Positions 9,154-18,282 are shown, counted from the stretch's first letter. The stretch is DNA of 64,000 bases from VYFG01 sp965248685 (GCA_965248685.1 CBDFKC010000003.1:2170001-2234000); one strand, 5' to 3'. Notes: generated by a model from the letters alone, not told the origin. Numbers and translations are program-made.

Positions 9154-9987
9154 ATGACCAGAATAGCAGCGTCAATTGAAATTTCCCCCAAGCAAGCCAT
9201 CGAAAGCGATGAACTCCAGGGGACCTTCCCTAAGGGAACTCGGGTTTATATAACCGATATGGGTTCTGAGAGTCCGGAAATGCTCACCGCCGGTGCCAGA
9301 CGCCTGGCCGATTTTGGCTATACCGCGGTGCCACATTTTGCTTCCCGACGATTAACCAGTCATGCCGCACTGGAAAACAGAATTAAAATGCTAACCGGCG
9401 AAGCAGGGATCACTGATGCGTTGATTATTGGTGGCGGACTGGAAGTTCAGGCGGGGGAATTTGGCTCCACCATGCAGGTCCTGGAGACCGGGCTGTTTGA
9501 CAAATACGGCGTGAAAAGTATGGGAGTAGCCGGGCATCCTGAAGGCTCGCCGGATTTCGACAAAGCCACCGTAGAGCAAGCACTTAAATTAAAACAGGAT
9601 TTTGCCGCGCGTACCGATGCTGAAATGCGAATTGTTACTCAGTTTGGATTTGATTCTGACGGGTTTATCCAGTGGGAGAATAGTCTGCCTACGATTGGCG
9701 TTCATTTGCCTGTTCACCTCGGCGTAGCCGGGCCGGCAAAATTAACCACCCTGGTCAAATTTGCCGCCATGTGCGGGGTTGGGAATTCGGTCCAGTTTCT
9801 GAAGAAAAGGGGTTCTGCAATAACTTCAATGCTGTCGGGTTTCGACCCCGATGACGTGGTCAATCCCATTGAGCAACACGTGAACAATAATCCAGAGAGC
9901 GCGATTAAACAGGTTCACGTTTTTCCTTTTGGCGGGACCAAAAAATCGGCGGAGTGGTTGGTCAGCCGCGGAAGCTGGATCGTTTAA
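9154..9987 (+). CDS. Methylenetetrahydrofolate reductase-like protein (short form)
   Basis: 277 residues from the ATG at 9154; a TTG at 9124 would add ten residues. The protein has the MTHFR TIM-barrel flavin fold: a conserved N-terminal Glu in SIEISPKQA, GTRVYITDMG, a strand ending ALIIGGGLEVQ, and GVAGHPEGSP (about 141-150). The family reduces 5,10-methylene-THF to 5-methyl-THF or, in catabolic settings, oxidises methyl-THF made by demethylases. It differs from ordinary MetF (about 290-300 residues) in the C-terminal half. With the acyl-CoA ligase upstream, a role in methyl-group recycling is possible, but no demethylase gene is visible in the window. Confidence 0.75.
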   Translation: MTRIAASIEISPKQAIESDELQGTFPKGTRVYITDMGSESPEMLTAGARRLADFGYTAVPHFASRRLTSHAALENRIKMLTGEAGITDALIIGGGLEVQAGEFGSTMQVLETGLFDKYGVKSMGVAGHPEGSPDFDKATVEQALKLKQDFAARTDAEMRIVTQFGFDSDGFIQWENSLPTIGVHLPVHLGVAGPAKLTTLVKFAAMCGVGNSVQFLKKRGSAITSMLSGFDPDDVVNPIEQHVNNNPESAIKQVHVFPFGGTKKSAEWLVSRGSWIV

Positions 9988-10062
9988 GGAGAATCTGTCC
10001 GGGATCGATAGTAGTGCTCTGACCGACTTGCGTATCCCGATGTGGGCGATCATAGTTACCCT

Positions 10063-11298
10063 ATGATTGATCCCCCGGAAATCTCAATAATCCCGCTGCA
10101 ACAGTCGTTGTCGATCTGGCATACGGCGGTCGAGAAAGTTGAAGGAGAAAGTGCGATACGATTCGCGCTCTCCCAAGAAGCCGCGGTGGACTGGGACTAC
10201 GTCATCGCAGTTGGAAAAGCTGCTTCCTCTATGCTGCTCGGAGTGCGTGATCACCTCGCCGATGGAGCCCGGGCGATTATCGTTACCAAATATCAGCATA
10301 CCCATAAAGTCCTGCTAGAGGATCGGCGAATTAAGGTGATCGAGTCAGGCCATCCTGTGCCAGACCAAAACAGTTTAATTGCCGGCCAAGCCCTTCGGCA
10401 ATTTGTCGCGTCAGTTCCCGCGGGCGCAGAAATGTTGATGTTGGTTTCCGGCGGTGCTTCCGCCCTGGCCGAAAGTCTCGAGCCATGGATGAATCTTGCG
10501 CAATTGCAATCAATGAACCAAACTTTGCTCAGTGAAGGCTATTCCATTGATCAGATTAACCATATCCGAATCGGTATTTCGCAAATCAAGGGAGGTAAAC
10601 TGTTACGCGACTTTACGGGCGGTGGCATCAGGGTATACGGAATATCTGATATACCGGGGAATGACCCGAACCTGATTGGTTCAGGGATTGGGGCGATCAA
10701 GCCACCGTTGGTGGCGCCGTTTGTGATCCCAGGCGATATAGAACAAATGCTTCAACAGTCGGCCCAATTTGATAATCCCGACCAGCCAGATGCGCCAGGG
10801 TTTCATTATCAGAGCAGCCTGGTTGGTTCCAATCAAATAGCTAGGGAAGCGGCTTGTCAGCAGGCCAAATCACTGGGTCTTGCGGTTATCGAAGATGCTG
10901 AATCCCTGAGTGGCGACATTCTTGAAATTGCCACAGATCTGGCAAAATGCTTGCATAGTGGAAGGGCCGGTGTTTACATCTGGGGTGGCGAGCCCACGGT
11001 AAATTTGCCACAGAACCCCGGGCGCGGTGGACGCAACCAAAGTCTGGCGGTGGCGCTGGCTTTAGAACTCCGCGAAATGACCGGGGTCTACGGAGTGGTG
11101 GCGGGTACCGATGGAACCGATGGGCCGACAGATGCCGCGGGAGGATTGTTTTATTCGGGGATGTCGTTGCAGGGTGCTGGGGATGCTCTTGCCGCCGCGG
11201 ATGCCGGCAATTGGCTGGATCAAGCAGGATTGTTATTGACCACCGGACCAACCGGGACCAATGTCATGGATCTCGTAATCGTGATTAAAACCGAGTGA
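10063..11298 (+). CDS. Glycerate 2-kinase (MOFRL/DUF4147 family)
   Basis: 411 residues from the ATG at 10063 (a GTG at 10042 is an alternative). The N-terminal DUF4147 domain shows AVGKAASSML and a nucleotide-binding LMLVSGGASALAE stretch; the C-terminal MOFRL domain shows YIWGGEPTVNLP, GRGGRNQSLAVALAL and VVAGTDGTDGPTDAAGG. The family phosphorylates D-glycerate at C2 to 2-phosphoglycerate, feeding glyoxylate, serine or tartronate semialdehyde products into lower glycolysis. It lies 10 bp ahead of cysK, so serine/glycerate metabolism links the pair. Confidence 0.9.
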   Translation: MIDPPEISIIPLQQSLSIWHTAVEKVEGESAIRFALSQEAAVDWDYVIAVGKAASSMLLGVRDHLADGARAIIVTKYQHTHKVLLEDRRIKVIESGHPVPDQNSLIAGQALRQFVASVPAGAEMLMLVSGGASALAESLEPWMNLAQLQSMNQTLLSEGYSIDQINHIRIGISQIKGGKLLRDFTGGGIRVYGISDIPGNDPNLIGSGIGAIKPPLVAPFVIPGDIEQMLQQSAQFDNPDQPDAPGFHYQSSLVGSNQIAREAACQQAKSLGLAVIEDAESLSGDILEIATDLAKCLHSGRAGVYIWGGEPTVNLPQNPGRGGRNQSLAVALALELREMTGVYGVVAGTDGTDGPTDAAGGLFYSGMSLQGAGDALAAADAGNWLDQAGLLLTTGPTGTNVMDLVIVIKTE

Positions 11299-11308
11299 GT
11301 AGGGCAAA

Positions 11309-12220
11309 ATGAAATACAACACTATTCTCGAAACCATAGGAAATACCCCTGTCGTTAAGTTAAATGTTCTGGGTCGCGATCAGGGAGCCAGCTTGTGGGT
11401 AAAACTTGAACGGAGTAACCCCGGAGGATCAGTGAAGGATCGCCCCGCGCTTAATATGATAGAGGTTGCGGAGCGCGACGGTCAGTTAAAACCCGGGGAT
11501 ACCATTATTGAACCGACCTCGGGAAATACCGGTATTGGGCTTGCCATGGTAGCGGCGGTAAAAGGTTACCGATCGATATTTGTCATGTCGGCCGACATGA
11601 GTCAGGAAAGGGTACAGATACTCAAGGCCTATGGTGGCGAAGTAATTCTGACGCCGGCAGATTTGGGGACAGTGGGGGCGATTGCCGAAGCCAAGCGACT
11701 GGCTTCTGAAAAAGGTTATTTTTTTGTTGGGCAGCATTACAACCCGGCAAACACCGATTCCCATCAGTCTACCGCCGACGAAATCTGGAATGACTTTGGA
11801 CCTGATCTTGATACATTGGTTTGTACTACCGGTACCGGCGGCACCATCTCGGGGATGGGCAAGTACCTTAGAGCGCTACATCCGGGGATCGAAATTGTTG
11901 CTACCGAGCCGGACATCTCGCCGATTCTAAGTCAGGGAGTGGCCTGCAAGCATAAAATTATGGGTACCGCTCCAGGATTTATTCCGGATATTCTGGATAC
12001 CAGTGCCTACAACCAAATACTGCAAATCAGCGCCCAGCAGGCTTATCACACAGCCCGGGAACTGGCTCGCTCAGAAGGAATATTCAGCGGAATTTCCTGC
12101 GGCGCGGCTGTTGCGGGGATGATTCAACTGTCAGAGCAGGAGGCATATCGTGGAAAAACCATGCTGGCTATTCTTCCTGATACGGGAGAGCGATATTTGA
12201 GTACGGATCTATGGGATTGA
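11309..12220 (+). CDS. cysK: Cysteine synthase (O-acetylserine sulfhydrylase A type)
   Basis: 303 residues. A fold-type II PLP enzyme that forms cysteine from O-acetylserine and sulfide. Seen: the PLP lysine in NPGGSVKDRPALNMI (about 35-49), the substrate loop EPTSGNTGIG, the phosphate-binding GTGGTISGMGKYLR, and the CysK-type HKIMGTAPGFIPDIL (about 214-228) and GISCGAAVA. The last two favour CysK over CysM, although the protein is slightly shorter than classical CysK (about 320). Together with metY it gives this window two direct sulfide-assimilating enzymes. Confidence 0.9.
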   Translation: MKYNTILETIGNTPVVKLNVLGRDQGASLWVKLERSNPGGSVKDRPALNMIEVAERDGQLKPGDTIIEPTSGNTGIGLAMVAAVKGYRSIFVMSADMSQERVQILKAYGGEVILTPADLGTVGAIAEAKRLASEKGYFFVGQHYNPANTDSHQSTADEIWNDFGPDLDTLVCTTGTGGTISGMGKYLRALHPGIEIVATEPDISPILSQGVACKHKIMGTAPGFIPDILDTSAYNQILQISAQQAYHTARELARSEGIFSGISCGAAVAGMIQLSEQEAYRGKTMLAILPDTGERYLSTDLWD

Positions 12221-12237
12221 GGCAGAAGTCAAATTCG

Positions 12238-13281
12238 TTAACGGTTACGCACGACGGAGAAGCGCGCCAGGTTTTTTAGCGCTTCCTTGAAAGTCGAATC
12301 AGGTAATACACCCAATGCGTCTATCGCCAACTTAGATTGGTGGCGGGCCTGATCCATGGTGTAGTCGAGGGCGCCGGTGGCATTTACGATGTTCAGGATT
12401 TCGCTGATTTTATTCCGATCACCCTGTTCAATGGCATCGCGAACAGTTTTTTGCTGATCGTCATCACCGTTACGGATAGCGTAGATTAGTGGCAGGGTTG
12501 GCTTGCCTTCTGCCAGATCATCGCCGACATCCTTGCCCATATCCTCGCTGCTCGAGAAATAATCCATCACGTCGTCAACCAGTTGAAATGACGTCCCGAG
12601 GAAAATGCCATAGCGTGCCAGCGCCTGACATACTTCTTCGTCATGGCCGCCAATAACCCCGCCGAGCCAGGCAGCAGACTCGAATAACTTGGCAGTTTTC
12701 CGGTGTATTGCATCGTAATAAGACTGTTCGCTGGTGTCTGGTGAATGCGCGTTCAACAGTTGCAACACTTCTCCCTCGGCAATCGCATTGGTGGTCGATG
12801 CCATGATGGCCATGACTTCCATCCGGTCGGTTTCGACCATCATTTCGAACGCTCTTGAATACAGGAAATCGCCTACCAGAACGCTGGCTTCATTGCCCCA
12901 GACATCGTTTGCCGTAGGCTGACCCCGGCGCAGGGCAGAGGCGTCCACAACATCGTCATGCAAAAGGGTTGCGGTATGGATAAATTCGACCACTGCGGCA
13001 AGCGTAATATGATCAGTTCCGGTGTATCCGCAGGCTCTGGCGCTTAACAATAAAATCAGCGGTCGCATCCGTTTGCCTCCGCTCTTGATAATATAAGCAC
13101 CGAGCGTCCGGATCAGCGCGATATCAGAATCAAGCTTCGCCTGAATAGTCGTATTGACCTGGTCCATGTCATCGCGAGCCAGGGCCAGGGCAGATTCAAG
13201 CAGTTGCTCTGGCAAAGGCTCGCTGACAAGATCGTCAGCAATAATACGGGTTGGAGCGGCCTGGATGCCGGGTCGATTCAT
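12238..13281 (-). CDS. ispB: Octaprenyl (polyprenyl) diphosphate synthase
   Basis: 347 residues. A trans-polyprenyl synthase that elongates farnesyl diphosphate with isopentenyl diphosphate to the quinone side chain. Both aspartate-rich motifs are present: LLHDDVVDAS (FARM, about 111-120) and QLVDDVMDYFS (SARM, about 236-246), with GGKRMRPL near 68. Small residues before the first motif fit a long-chain product; exact chain length cannot be read. It is divergent from rplU, the standard gammaproteobacterial arrangement. About 24 residues precede the conserved core. Confidence 0.94.
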   Translation of the reverse strand: MNRPGIQAAPTRIIADDLVSEPLPEQLLESALALARDDMDQVNTTIQAKLDSDIALIRTLGAYIIKSGGKRMRPLILLLSARACGYTGTDHITLAAVVEFIHTATLLHDDVVDASALRRGQPTANDVWGNEASVLVGDFLYSRAFEMMVETDRMEVMAIMASTTNAIAEGEVLQLLNAHSPDTSEQSYYDAIHRKTAKLFESAAWLGGVIGGHDEEVCQALARYGIFLGTSFQLVDDVMDYFSSSEDMGKDVGDDLAEGKPTLPLIYAIRNGDDDQQKTVRDAIEQGDRNKISEILNIVNATGALDYTMDQARHQSKLAIDALGVLPDSTFKEALKNLARFSVVRNR

Positions 13282-13425
13282 CGATTAAATATGTTCTGGT
13301 TATTGCCGGGATATTCTAGCCGAAAAGGTGGGTTTTTGGCTCGACCCGCAATTATTACTGATTATTATTAAAATTTGACCGTTAGCGGTCCGGCAAATTC
13401 CCTAGTAAATACACCTAATAACAGA

Positions 13426-13454
13426 TTGACGCGGCGGACCGGTGTGGATAAAAT
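13426..13454 (+). promoter_or_regulatory. Sigma-70 promoter for rplU-rpmA
   Basis: In the 310-bp ispB-rplU gap there is TTGACG at 13426-13431 and TAAAAT at 13449-13454, separated by exactly 17 bases. Transcription would start near 13461, leaving an untranslated leader of about 130 nt before rplU. The rest of the gap is AT-rich and holds no gene; no clear promoter for ispB was found on the other strand. Confidence 0.6.
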
Positions 13455-13591
13455 CCGACGTCCTCAAATTTCTGCAGCTGGGGCCCAGGGTTATTTATCA
13501 TAACTCTTTGAAACTTCAAAATTTATTGCTGGTTCCCTAACAGCTGTCGCCGCAGAATAACATCATTTTATATCGGTACGGATTGCACAAA

Positions 13592-14224
13592 ATGTACGCA
13601 GTAGTAAAAACTGGTGGTAAACAATACAAAGTTGCCATTGGAGACAAGTTAAGAGTTGAAAAATTGGTAGCCGACGAAGGTAGTTCGGTGGATTTTGGTA
13701 AAGTCCTGTTGGTGGCTGATGGTGGCAATATTACGGTAGGCGCGCCAACCCTCGATACCACGGTCACCGCAACCATTTTGTCTCATGGTCGAGACAAGAA
13801 GATTCGGGTTTTCAAAATGAAACGGCGCAAGGGATATCGTCGAACCCAGGGTCATCGGCAGTCATATACCGAAGTCGAAATAACTGGAATTGGTGATGTT
13901 GCAGCAGCCCCAGAGACCGCGATAAAAGCGGAAAAGGCCTCAGAAAAGAAAGCGAAAAAGGTCACAGATAAAAAAGCTGAGTCAGCCGAAAAACCGGTAG
14001 CTTCAACTGATACTGGGGCAGACGGTGTTGGCGATAATCTCACTACTATTAATGGTATCGGTCCGGTTATTGAGAAAAAACTGCTGGCTCTCGGCATCAC
14101 TACTTTCAAGCAAATAGCCGAATTAGAGCAGGAACAAATTGATGAAATCAATTCTCAACTCAGTTTTAAGGGTCGGATTGAACGAGAGCAGTGGGTCGAG
14201 CAGGCAAAGGAATTGATTGGTTAA
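13592..14224 (+). CDS. rplU: 50S ribosomal protein L21 with C-terminal helix-hairpin-helix extension
   Basis: 210 residues from the ATG at 13592 (MYAVVKTGGKQYKV), twice the usual length of about 103. Residues 1-101 are ordinary L21, including the basic KMKRRKGYRRTQGHRQ rRNA-binding stretch. After a charged Lys/Ala/Glu linker (about 112-148) comes a second domain of some 60 residues with TINGIGPVIEKKLLALGI (a helix-hairpin-helix) and FKGRIEREQWVEQAK. The same extension is familiar in L21 of alphaproteobacteria and some others. It is in frame, with no stop between, so it is a true fusion. rpmA follows after 53 bp. Confidence 0.95.
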   Translation: MYAVVKTGGKQYKVAIGDKLRVEKLVADEGSSVDFGKVLLVADGGNITVGAPTLDTTVTATILSHGRDKKIRVFKMKRRKGYRRTQGHRQSYTEVEITGIGDVAAAPETAIKAEKASEKKAKKVTDKKAESAEKPVASTDTGADGVGDNLTTINGIGPVIEKKLLALGITTFKQIAELEQEQIDEINSQLSFKGRIEREQWVEQAKELIG

Positions 14225-14277
14225 TCTAATACAGGTTAATCGATCAAATTTAATTAAGTTTTTATACAGAGAATTAA

Positions 14278-14535
14278 ATGGCACATAAAAAAGCAGGCGG
14301 TAGTTCCAGAAACGGCCGCGATTCGGTTTCAAAGCGATTGGGCGTAAAGCGCTATGGCGGAGAAGAAGTACTTTCCGGAAACATTATCGTTCGCCAGCGA
14401 GGTAGTCACTTTCATCCGGGCAAGAATGTTGGGATGGGCAGAGACTTCACCATTTTTGCGACTTCTCCCGGCAGGGTTCTGTTCGAAGTAAAGGGACCCA
14501 AAAAGCGAAATACGATTAGTATTGTGACCGCCTGA
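14278..14535 (+). CDS. rpmA: 50S ribosomal protein L27
   Basis: 85 residues, normal length. It begins MAHKKAGGSSRNGRDSVSKRLGVKRYGGE, the N-terminal arm that reaches the peptidyl-transferase centre, with no sign of the cleavable N-terminal extension found in Firmicutes. It also shows GNIIVRQRG and HPGKNVGMGRD. Co-transcribed with rplU. A terminator-like hairpin follows at 14558. Confidence 0.98.
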   Translation: MAHKKAGGSSRNGRDSVSKRLGVKRYGGEEVLSGNIIVRQRGSHFHPGKNVGMGRDFTIFATSPGRVLFEVKGPKKRNTISIVTA

Positions 14536-14557
14536 GTTACAAACAATAATCCATAAG

Positions 14558-14590
14558 AACCTCGCTTTGGCAACATCGCGGGGTTTTTTT
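14558..14590 (+). terminator. Rho-independent terminator or attenuator between rpmA and obgE
   Basis: AACCTCGC (14558-14565) pairs with GCGGGGTT (14578-14585) with one T-G wobble, over a 12-base loop, and runs into TTTTTTT (14584-14590). It lies 22 bp after the rpmA stop and 18 bp before the obgE start, so it would separate ribosomal protein expression from the GTPase gene, with partial read-through. Confidence 0.7.
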
Positions 14591-14607
14591 GTTGCACCTG
14601 TAGAGCT

Positions 14608-15672
14608 ATGAAATTTGTCGACGAAGCTGTAATCCGCACTATTGCCGGTAAAGGTGGGAATGGTGCTTTAAGCTTTTTGCGAGAAAAATATCGCCCTAAT
14701 GGTGGACCAGATGGCGGCGATGGCGGCCACGGTGGCAGTATTTTTCTTACCGCAAACAGCGGCTTAAATACCCTCGCTGATTTTCGCTTTACCAGATTAT
14801 ATAAAGCCCAAAACGGCCAGGGAGGTGCCGGCAGGGATTGTTCTGGAAAGTATGGCGAAGATTTATTAATCAATGTCCCTCTTGGCACCATCGTAACCGA
14901 TGCGGAAACTGGTGAGGTTATTGGCGATGTGGTGCAACAGGGCGTGCCGTTGTTGGTGGCTAAGGGGGGTTCCCGTGGTCTGGGAAATGCCCGATTTAAA
15001 TCCAGCGTTAATCAGACTCCGCGTAAAACCACCAAGGGAAAACTTGGAGATGAACGCCTGCTCAAGCTGGAATTAAAAGTACTGGCCGACGTTGGTCTGC
15101 TGGGGCTGCCGAATGCGGGCAAGTCGACTTTTCTTAGCGTGGTCTCTAGTGCACGTCCGAAAATTGCGGATTATCCTTTTACCACTCTGATTCCCCAACT
15201 GGGAGTTGTGGATGTGGGCGAATCAAGTGGTTTTGTGATCGCGGATATTCCTGGACTGATCGAAGGGGCGGCCACCGGGACCGGGTTGGGTATCGGATTT
15301 CTCAAGCACCTGAATCGCACCCGTATCCTGCTGCACTTGGTCGACGTCGCGCCACCAGATCAGAAAAGTATCGTGAGTTCGGTGCAGGAAATTGAACAGG
15401 AATTATCCGCATTCGGTGAGGAGCTGGAACAAAGGGAGCGCTGGCTGGTGCTGAATAAAATTGACTTGGTGAACACTGCGGAATTGCCACAGATACGTGA
15501 TCAGGTTGTCGCTGATCTGGCCTGGGACGCTCCTGTTTTCACAATCTCTACCGCTACCGGTGAAGGCTGCAGGGATTTGATTAATGCACTGATGGTACGG
15601 TTGACCGAAGTCTGGCAGGACAGCGAAGACCAGCGGGTTGATCCAGGTCAAGGAGCTGCCCATGGGAAGTGA
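14608..15672 (+). CDS. obgE: GTPase ObgE/CgtA
   Basis: 354 residues. The N-terminal glycine-rich Obg fold (1-158) includes GGKGGNGALSFLREK.. and GGPDGGDGGHGG; the OBG-type G domain follows: G1 GLPNAGKST (about 166-174), G2 YPFTTL, G3 DIPGLIEGA and G4 NKIDLV. It binds the 50S subunit and links late assembly to GTP/ppGpp levels. It lacks the acidic C-terminal tail of some relatives. The last 11 bp overlap proB. Confidence 0.97.
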   Translation: MKFVDEAVIRTIAGKGGNGALSFLREKYRPNGGPDGGDGGHGGSIFLTANSGLNTLADFRFTRLYKAQNGQGGAGRDCSGKYGEDLLINVPLGTIVTDAETGEVIGDVVQQGVPLLVAKGGSRGLGNARFKSSVNQTPRKTTKGKLGDERLLKLELKVLADVGLLGLPNAGKSTFLSVVSSARPKIADYPFTTLIPQLGVVDVGESSGFVIADIPGLIEGAATGTGLGIGFLKHLNRTRILLHLVDVAPPDQKSIVSSVQEIEQELSAFGEELEQRERWLVLNKIDLVNTAELPQIRDQVVADLAWDAPVFTISTATGEGCRDLINALMVRLTEVWQDSEDQRVDPGQGAAHGK

Positions 15673-16789
15673 ACGAACTTCCTTAACCGATTCCAGTCGC
15701 TGGGTGGTCAAAATTGGCACTTCGTTACTCACTGATGTTGACGCGGGACTCGACCAGAAAGCCATCGACCAATGGGTCGAACAAATGGCGGTACTTAAAC
15801 AACAGGGAATGGAGTTCGCGTTGGTGTCGTCGGGGTCGATTGGCGAAGGGGTTCGTAAACTGGGTTGGAAAAAGCGACCAAGAGAAGTGCATCAATTGCA
15901 GGCCGCGGCCGCAGTTGGTCAGATGAGTTTGGTGCAAAGTTATGAGTCTTCCTTCAAGCGCTTCGGTATTGTTACTGCGCAAATATTGTTGACCCATGCC
16001 GACCTGGCGAATCGCGAGCGTTATTTGAATGCCCGGAGTACCCTGCGTACTCTGATCAAGCTTGGCGTGGTTCCTATCGTCAATGAAAATGATTCCGTGG
16101 TAAACGACGAAATTCGGTTCGGCGATAACGATACTCTCGGCGCGCTGGCGGCTAACCTGATTGAAGCCGAGGCCCTGATTATTCTAACTGATCAGACCGG
16201 CCTGTACGATCAGGATCCAAGAACCAGCGTCGACGCCAGGTTGATTTCAACCGGCATGGCTGATGATCCGTCTCTACTGGCATGTGCTGGTCCTGCAGCC
16301 TTGTTTGGTAGTGGCGGCATGCGGACTAAAGTCCAGGCGGCCCAGAAGGCAGCCCGTTCTGGAGCTTCGACGGTGATCGTTAATGGCCGGGAAAATGATG
16401 TGCTGAGCCGACTCCGCTCTGGAGAAATCCTGGGAACCTTGATTCAACCGGGTAAAAATCGCGTGGTAGCAAAGAAACAGTGGCTTGCCGGTCAATTACG
16501 CGGGAATGGTCGGCTGGTATTGGACGACGGTGCGGTCAAAGTGCTAAGCGAGTCAGGACGCAGCCTGTTACCAATTGGGGTGAAGGCGGTTAGCGGGCAA
16601 TTCGGCCGTGGCGAAATTGTGGTCTGCGTTAATTTGAGTGATGAAGAAATCGCCCGAGGGCTAATCAACTACAGTGCCGACGAGGCCCGTCAGATCATCG
16701 GTAAATCGAGTAATCAGATTGAATCAATCCTTGGTTATGCCGGTGAGATTGAATTAATTCACCGGGACAATATCGCACTCACCCTCTGA
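15662..16789 (+). CDS. proB: Glutamate 5-kinase
   Basis: 375 residues from the ATG at 15662, chosen because AAGGAG lies nine bases before it; a start at 15638 would lengthen the overlap with obgE. The amino-acid-kinase domain (about 10-255) begins WVVKIGTSLLTD and shows VSSGSIGEG, NENDSVVNDEIRFGDND and GSGGMRTKVQAA; a PUA domain fills the C-terminal 100 residues (from about 275). It phosphorylates glutamate at the gamma carboxyl for proline synthesis and is normally feedback-inhibited by proline. proA is not in the window. Confidence 0.96.
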   Translation: MGSERTSLTDSSRWVVKIGTSLLTDVDAGLDQKAIDQWVEQMAVLKQQGMEFALVSSGSIGEGVRKLGWKKRPREVHQLQAAAAVGQMSLVQSYESSFKRFGIVTAQILLTHADLANRERYLNARSTLRTLIKLGVVPIVNENDSVVNDEIRFGDNDTLGALAANLIEAEALIILTDQTGLYDQDPRTSVDARLISTGMADDPSLLACAGPAALFGSGGMRTKVQAAQKAARSGASTVIVNGRENDVLSRLRSGEILGTLIQPGKNRVVAKKQWLAGQLRGNGRLVLDDGAVKVLSESGRSLLPIGVKAVSGQFGRGEIVVCVNLSDEEIARGLINYSADEARQIIGKSSNQIESILGYAGEIELIHRDNIALTL

Positions 16790-16796
16790 AACGGAC

Positions 16797-17588
16797 TTAC
16801 CAACTGTTACGTAATTCCCTCAGTTTAACAAATACCGTTTGGCTATCCGGATTGGTCCCAATTTCCGGAAATCGGCTACACAACTGATCAATAACTTCAG
16901 GGTTTTCCAATCGGAAAAAGGTATTAATATCTTTTTCCTGGCCCATGCTCGTGACCATGGCGTTGGCAGGATTGGTATTGGGTCGGGCTTCAAGCAATTC
17001 CTTGGCCCGCTGATTATTTGGTTCCCGGTCCAGGGTGAATTGCAGGTTGTTTTCCAGATAATCGTGACCCGGGTAGATCAGCGTCTTATCGTCCAGAGCA
17101 TTAAGTTGCCGTACAAAGGTCTGGTACAGTTCTATCGGATGTCCCCCTCCGTGGCAGTTCCCGGCCCCTGCGTTAAACAGCGTATCACCGCAAAACAGCG
17201 ATGGGGTTTCGGTATGGGATAACAGGCAAACATGACTCATGGTATGTCCAGGAGTATCTAGTACTTCAAGATCGACGCTGGATCCTACTCGAACAATATC
17301 ACCGGCGCTTAACCCGGTATCTATTCCACTAATATCATTGTTCGCCCCGGCATGGGCTAACAACTTTGCCCCGGTGGCGCTAACCACACTGGCATTGCCA
17401 CCGGTGTGATCTCCATGATGGTGGGTGTTAACAATTTGCGTGATCTGCCAGCCCTGGGATGTGGCATAGGCCAGACATTTTTCATGGTCAAGTGGGTCAA
17501 TGGCCAAGGCTTCTCCGGTTTCGGGGCAGGCGATTAGATAGTTAAAATTTCGATAGGCGTTGCCAGTCCAGATTTGTTTAACAATCAT
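16797..17588 (-). CDS. gloB: Hydroxyacylglutathione hydrolase (glyoxalase II)
   Basis: 263 residues, the standard length. A metallo-beta-lactamase fold with NTHHHGDHTGGN (THxHxDH site), a further metal histidine in GHTMSHVCLL, an Asp in FCGDTLFNAGAG, and PGHDYLENNLQF for glutathione-substrate binding; a C-terminal helical domain completes it. It hydrolyses S-lactoylglutathione to lactate and glutathione, ending methylglyoxal detoxification. Last gene of a likely minus-strand unit with the histidine phosphatase and amidotransferase. Confidence 0.95.
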   Translation of the reverse strand: MIVKQIWTGNAYRNFNYLIACPETGEALAIDPLDHEKCLAYATSQGWQITQIVNTHHHGDHTGGNASVVSATGAKLLAHAGANNDISGIDTGLSAGDIVRVGSSVDLEVLDTPGHTMSHVCLLSHTETPSLFCGDTLFNAGAGNCHGGGHPIELYQTFVRQLNALDDKTLIYPGHDYLENNLQFTLDREPNNQRAKELLEARPNTNPANAMVTSMGQEKDINTFFRLENPEVIDQLCSRFPEIGTNPDSQTVFVKLRELRNSW

Positions 17589-17640
17589 TGGTCGGGTGTA
17601 TTGGGTAGTAAGGGTTTAGTCTAGCAGGATTTGCTTGGCG

Positions 17641-18282
17641 CTAGACTGCAGGCACAAATTCGGTTTGGGCATCGATCAGTGCGGTGTCTTGCCAGTCACA
17701 ATTCAACTTGACCAGTTCTAATTCTCCGTTACTACTGCAATCAAAAGCCATGGGTAGCCGCCAGTCCACAGTTGACGTAAACTTTTTCTCCATATCCCAG
17801 CCGGTCGCCATACTAAGAGCGGCGCGGATAACGCCCTTGTGGGTGACCGCCATATTTAGCGGGTATTGTGTAGCGTAATTGGTAATCCAGTTGGCAAGTC
17901 GCTGACCCACTTCCCGGGGAGATTCGCCCTTGGGTGGTTTGAGATCGAGGCCGCTGGTGGGCTGCAACCCAAGTCGGATTATTTCCAGGTTAATCTCGGA
18001 GAGGGTCATTCCCTCAAATATTCCCCAACAGGTTTCCACCAGGCTTGGATGGGTCTCCACTGAATTTGTGCCGAGCGCGCTGGCGGTTTGACGGGCGCGG
18101 ATTAATGGGCTGCACCACCACTTTAGTTGATTCCATTGTTTTGGAATTTGGAGATTCTCAAGGGCGATTCGGGCGTCAGCGGTTATCGGGATATCGGTAT
18201 GACCCTGAATCCTATTTTCCTGGTTCCAGACCGTTGGTGCATGCCGCAGCAGAAATACCCGGGGGTTAAATGATTTCGCCAT
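17641..18282 (-). CDS. Histidine phosphatase family protein
   Basis: 213 residues. Phosphoglycerate-mutase-like fold: catalytic LLRHAPTVWN with His14 (RHG variant RHA) and arginines, CSPLIRARQTA, and the second catalytic His in VTHKGVIRAAL. Members dephosphorylate sugar phosphates or alpha-ribazole phosphate (CobC); this sequence does not decide among these. It lies 52 bp ahead of gloB and 30 bp behind the amidotransferase gene. Confidence 0.88.
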   Translation of the reverse strand: MAKSFNPRVFLLRHAPTVWNQENRIQGHTDIPITADARIALENLQIPKQWNQLKWWCSPLIRARQTASALGTNSVETHPSLVETCWGIFEGMTLSEINLEIIRLGLQPTSGLDLKPPKGESPREVGQRLANWITNYATQYPLNMAVTHKGVIRAALSMATGWDMEKKFTSTVDWRLPMAFDCSSNGELELVKLNCDWQDTALIDAQTEFVPAV

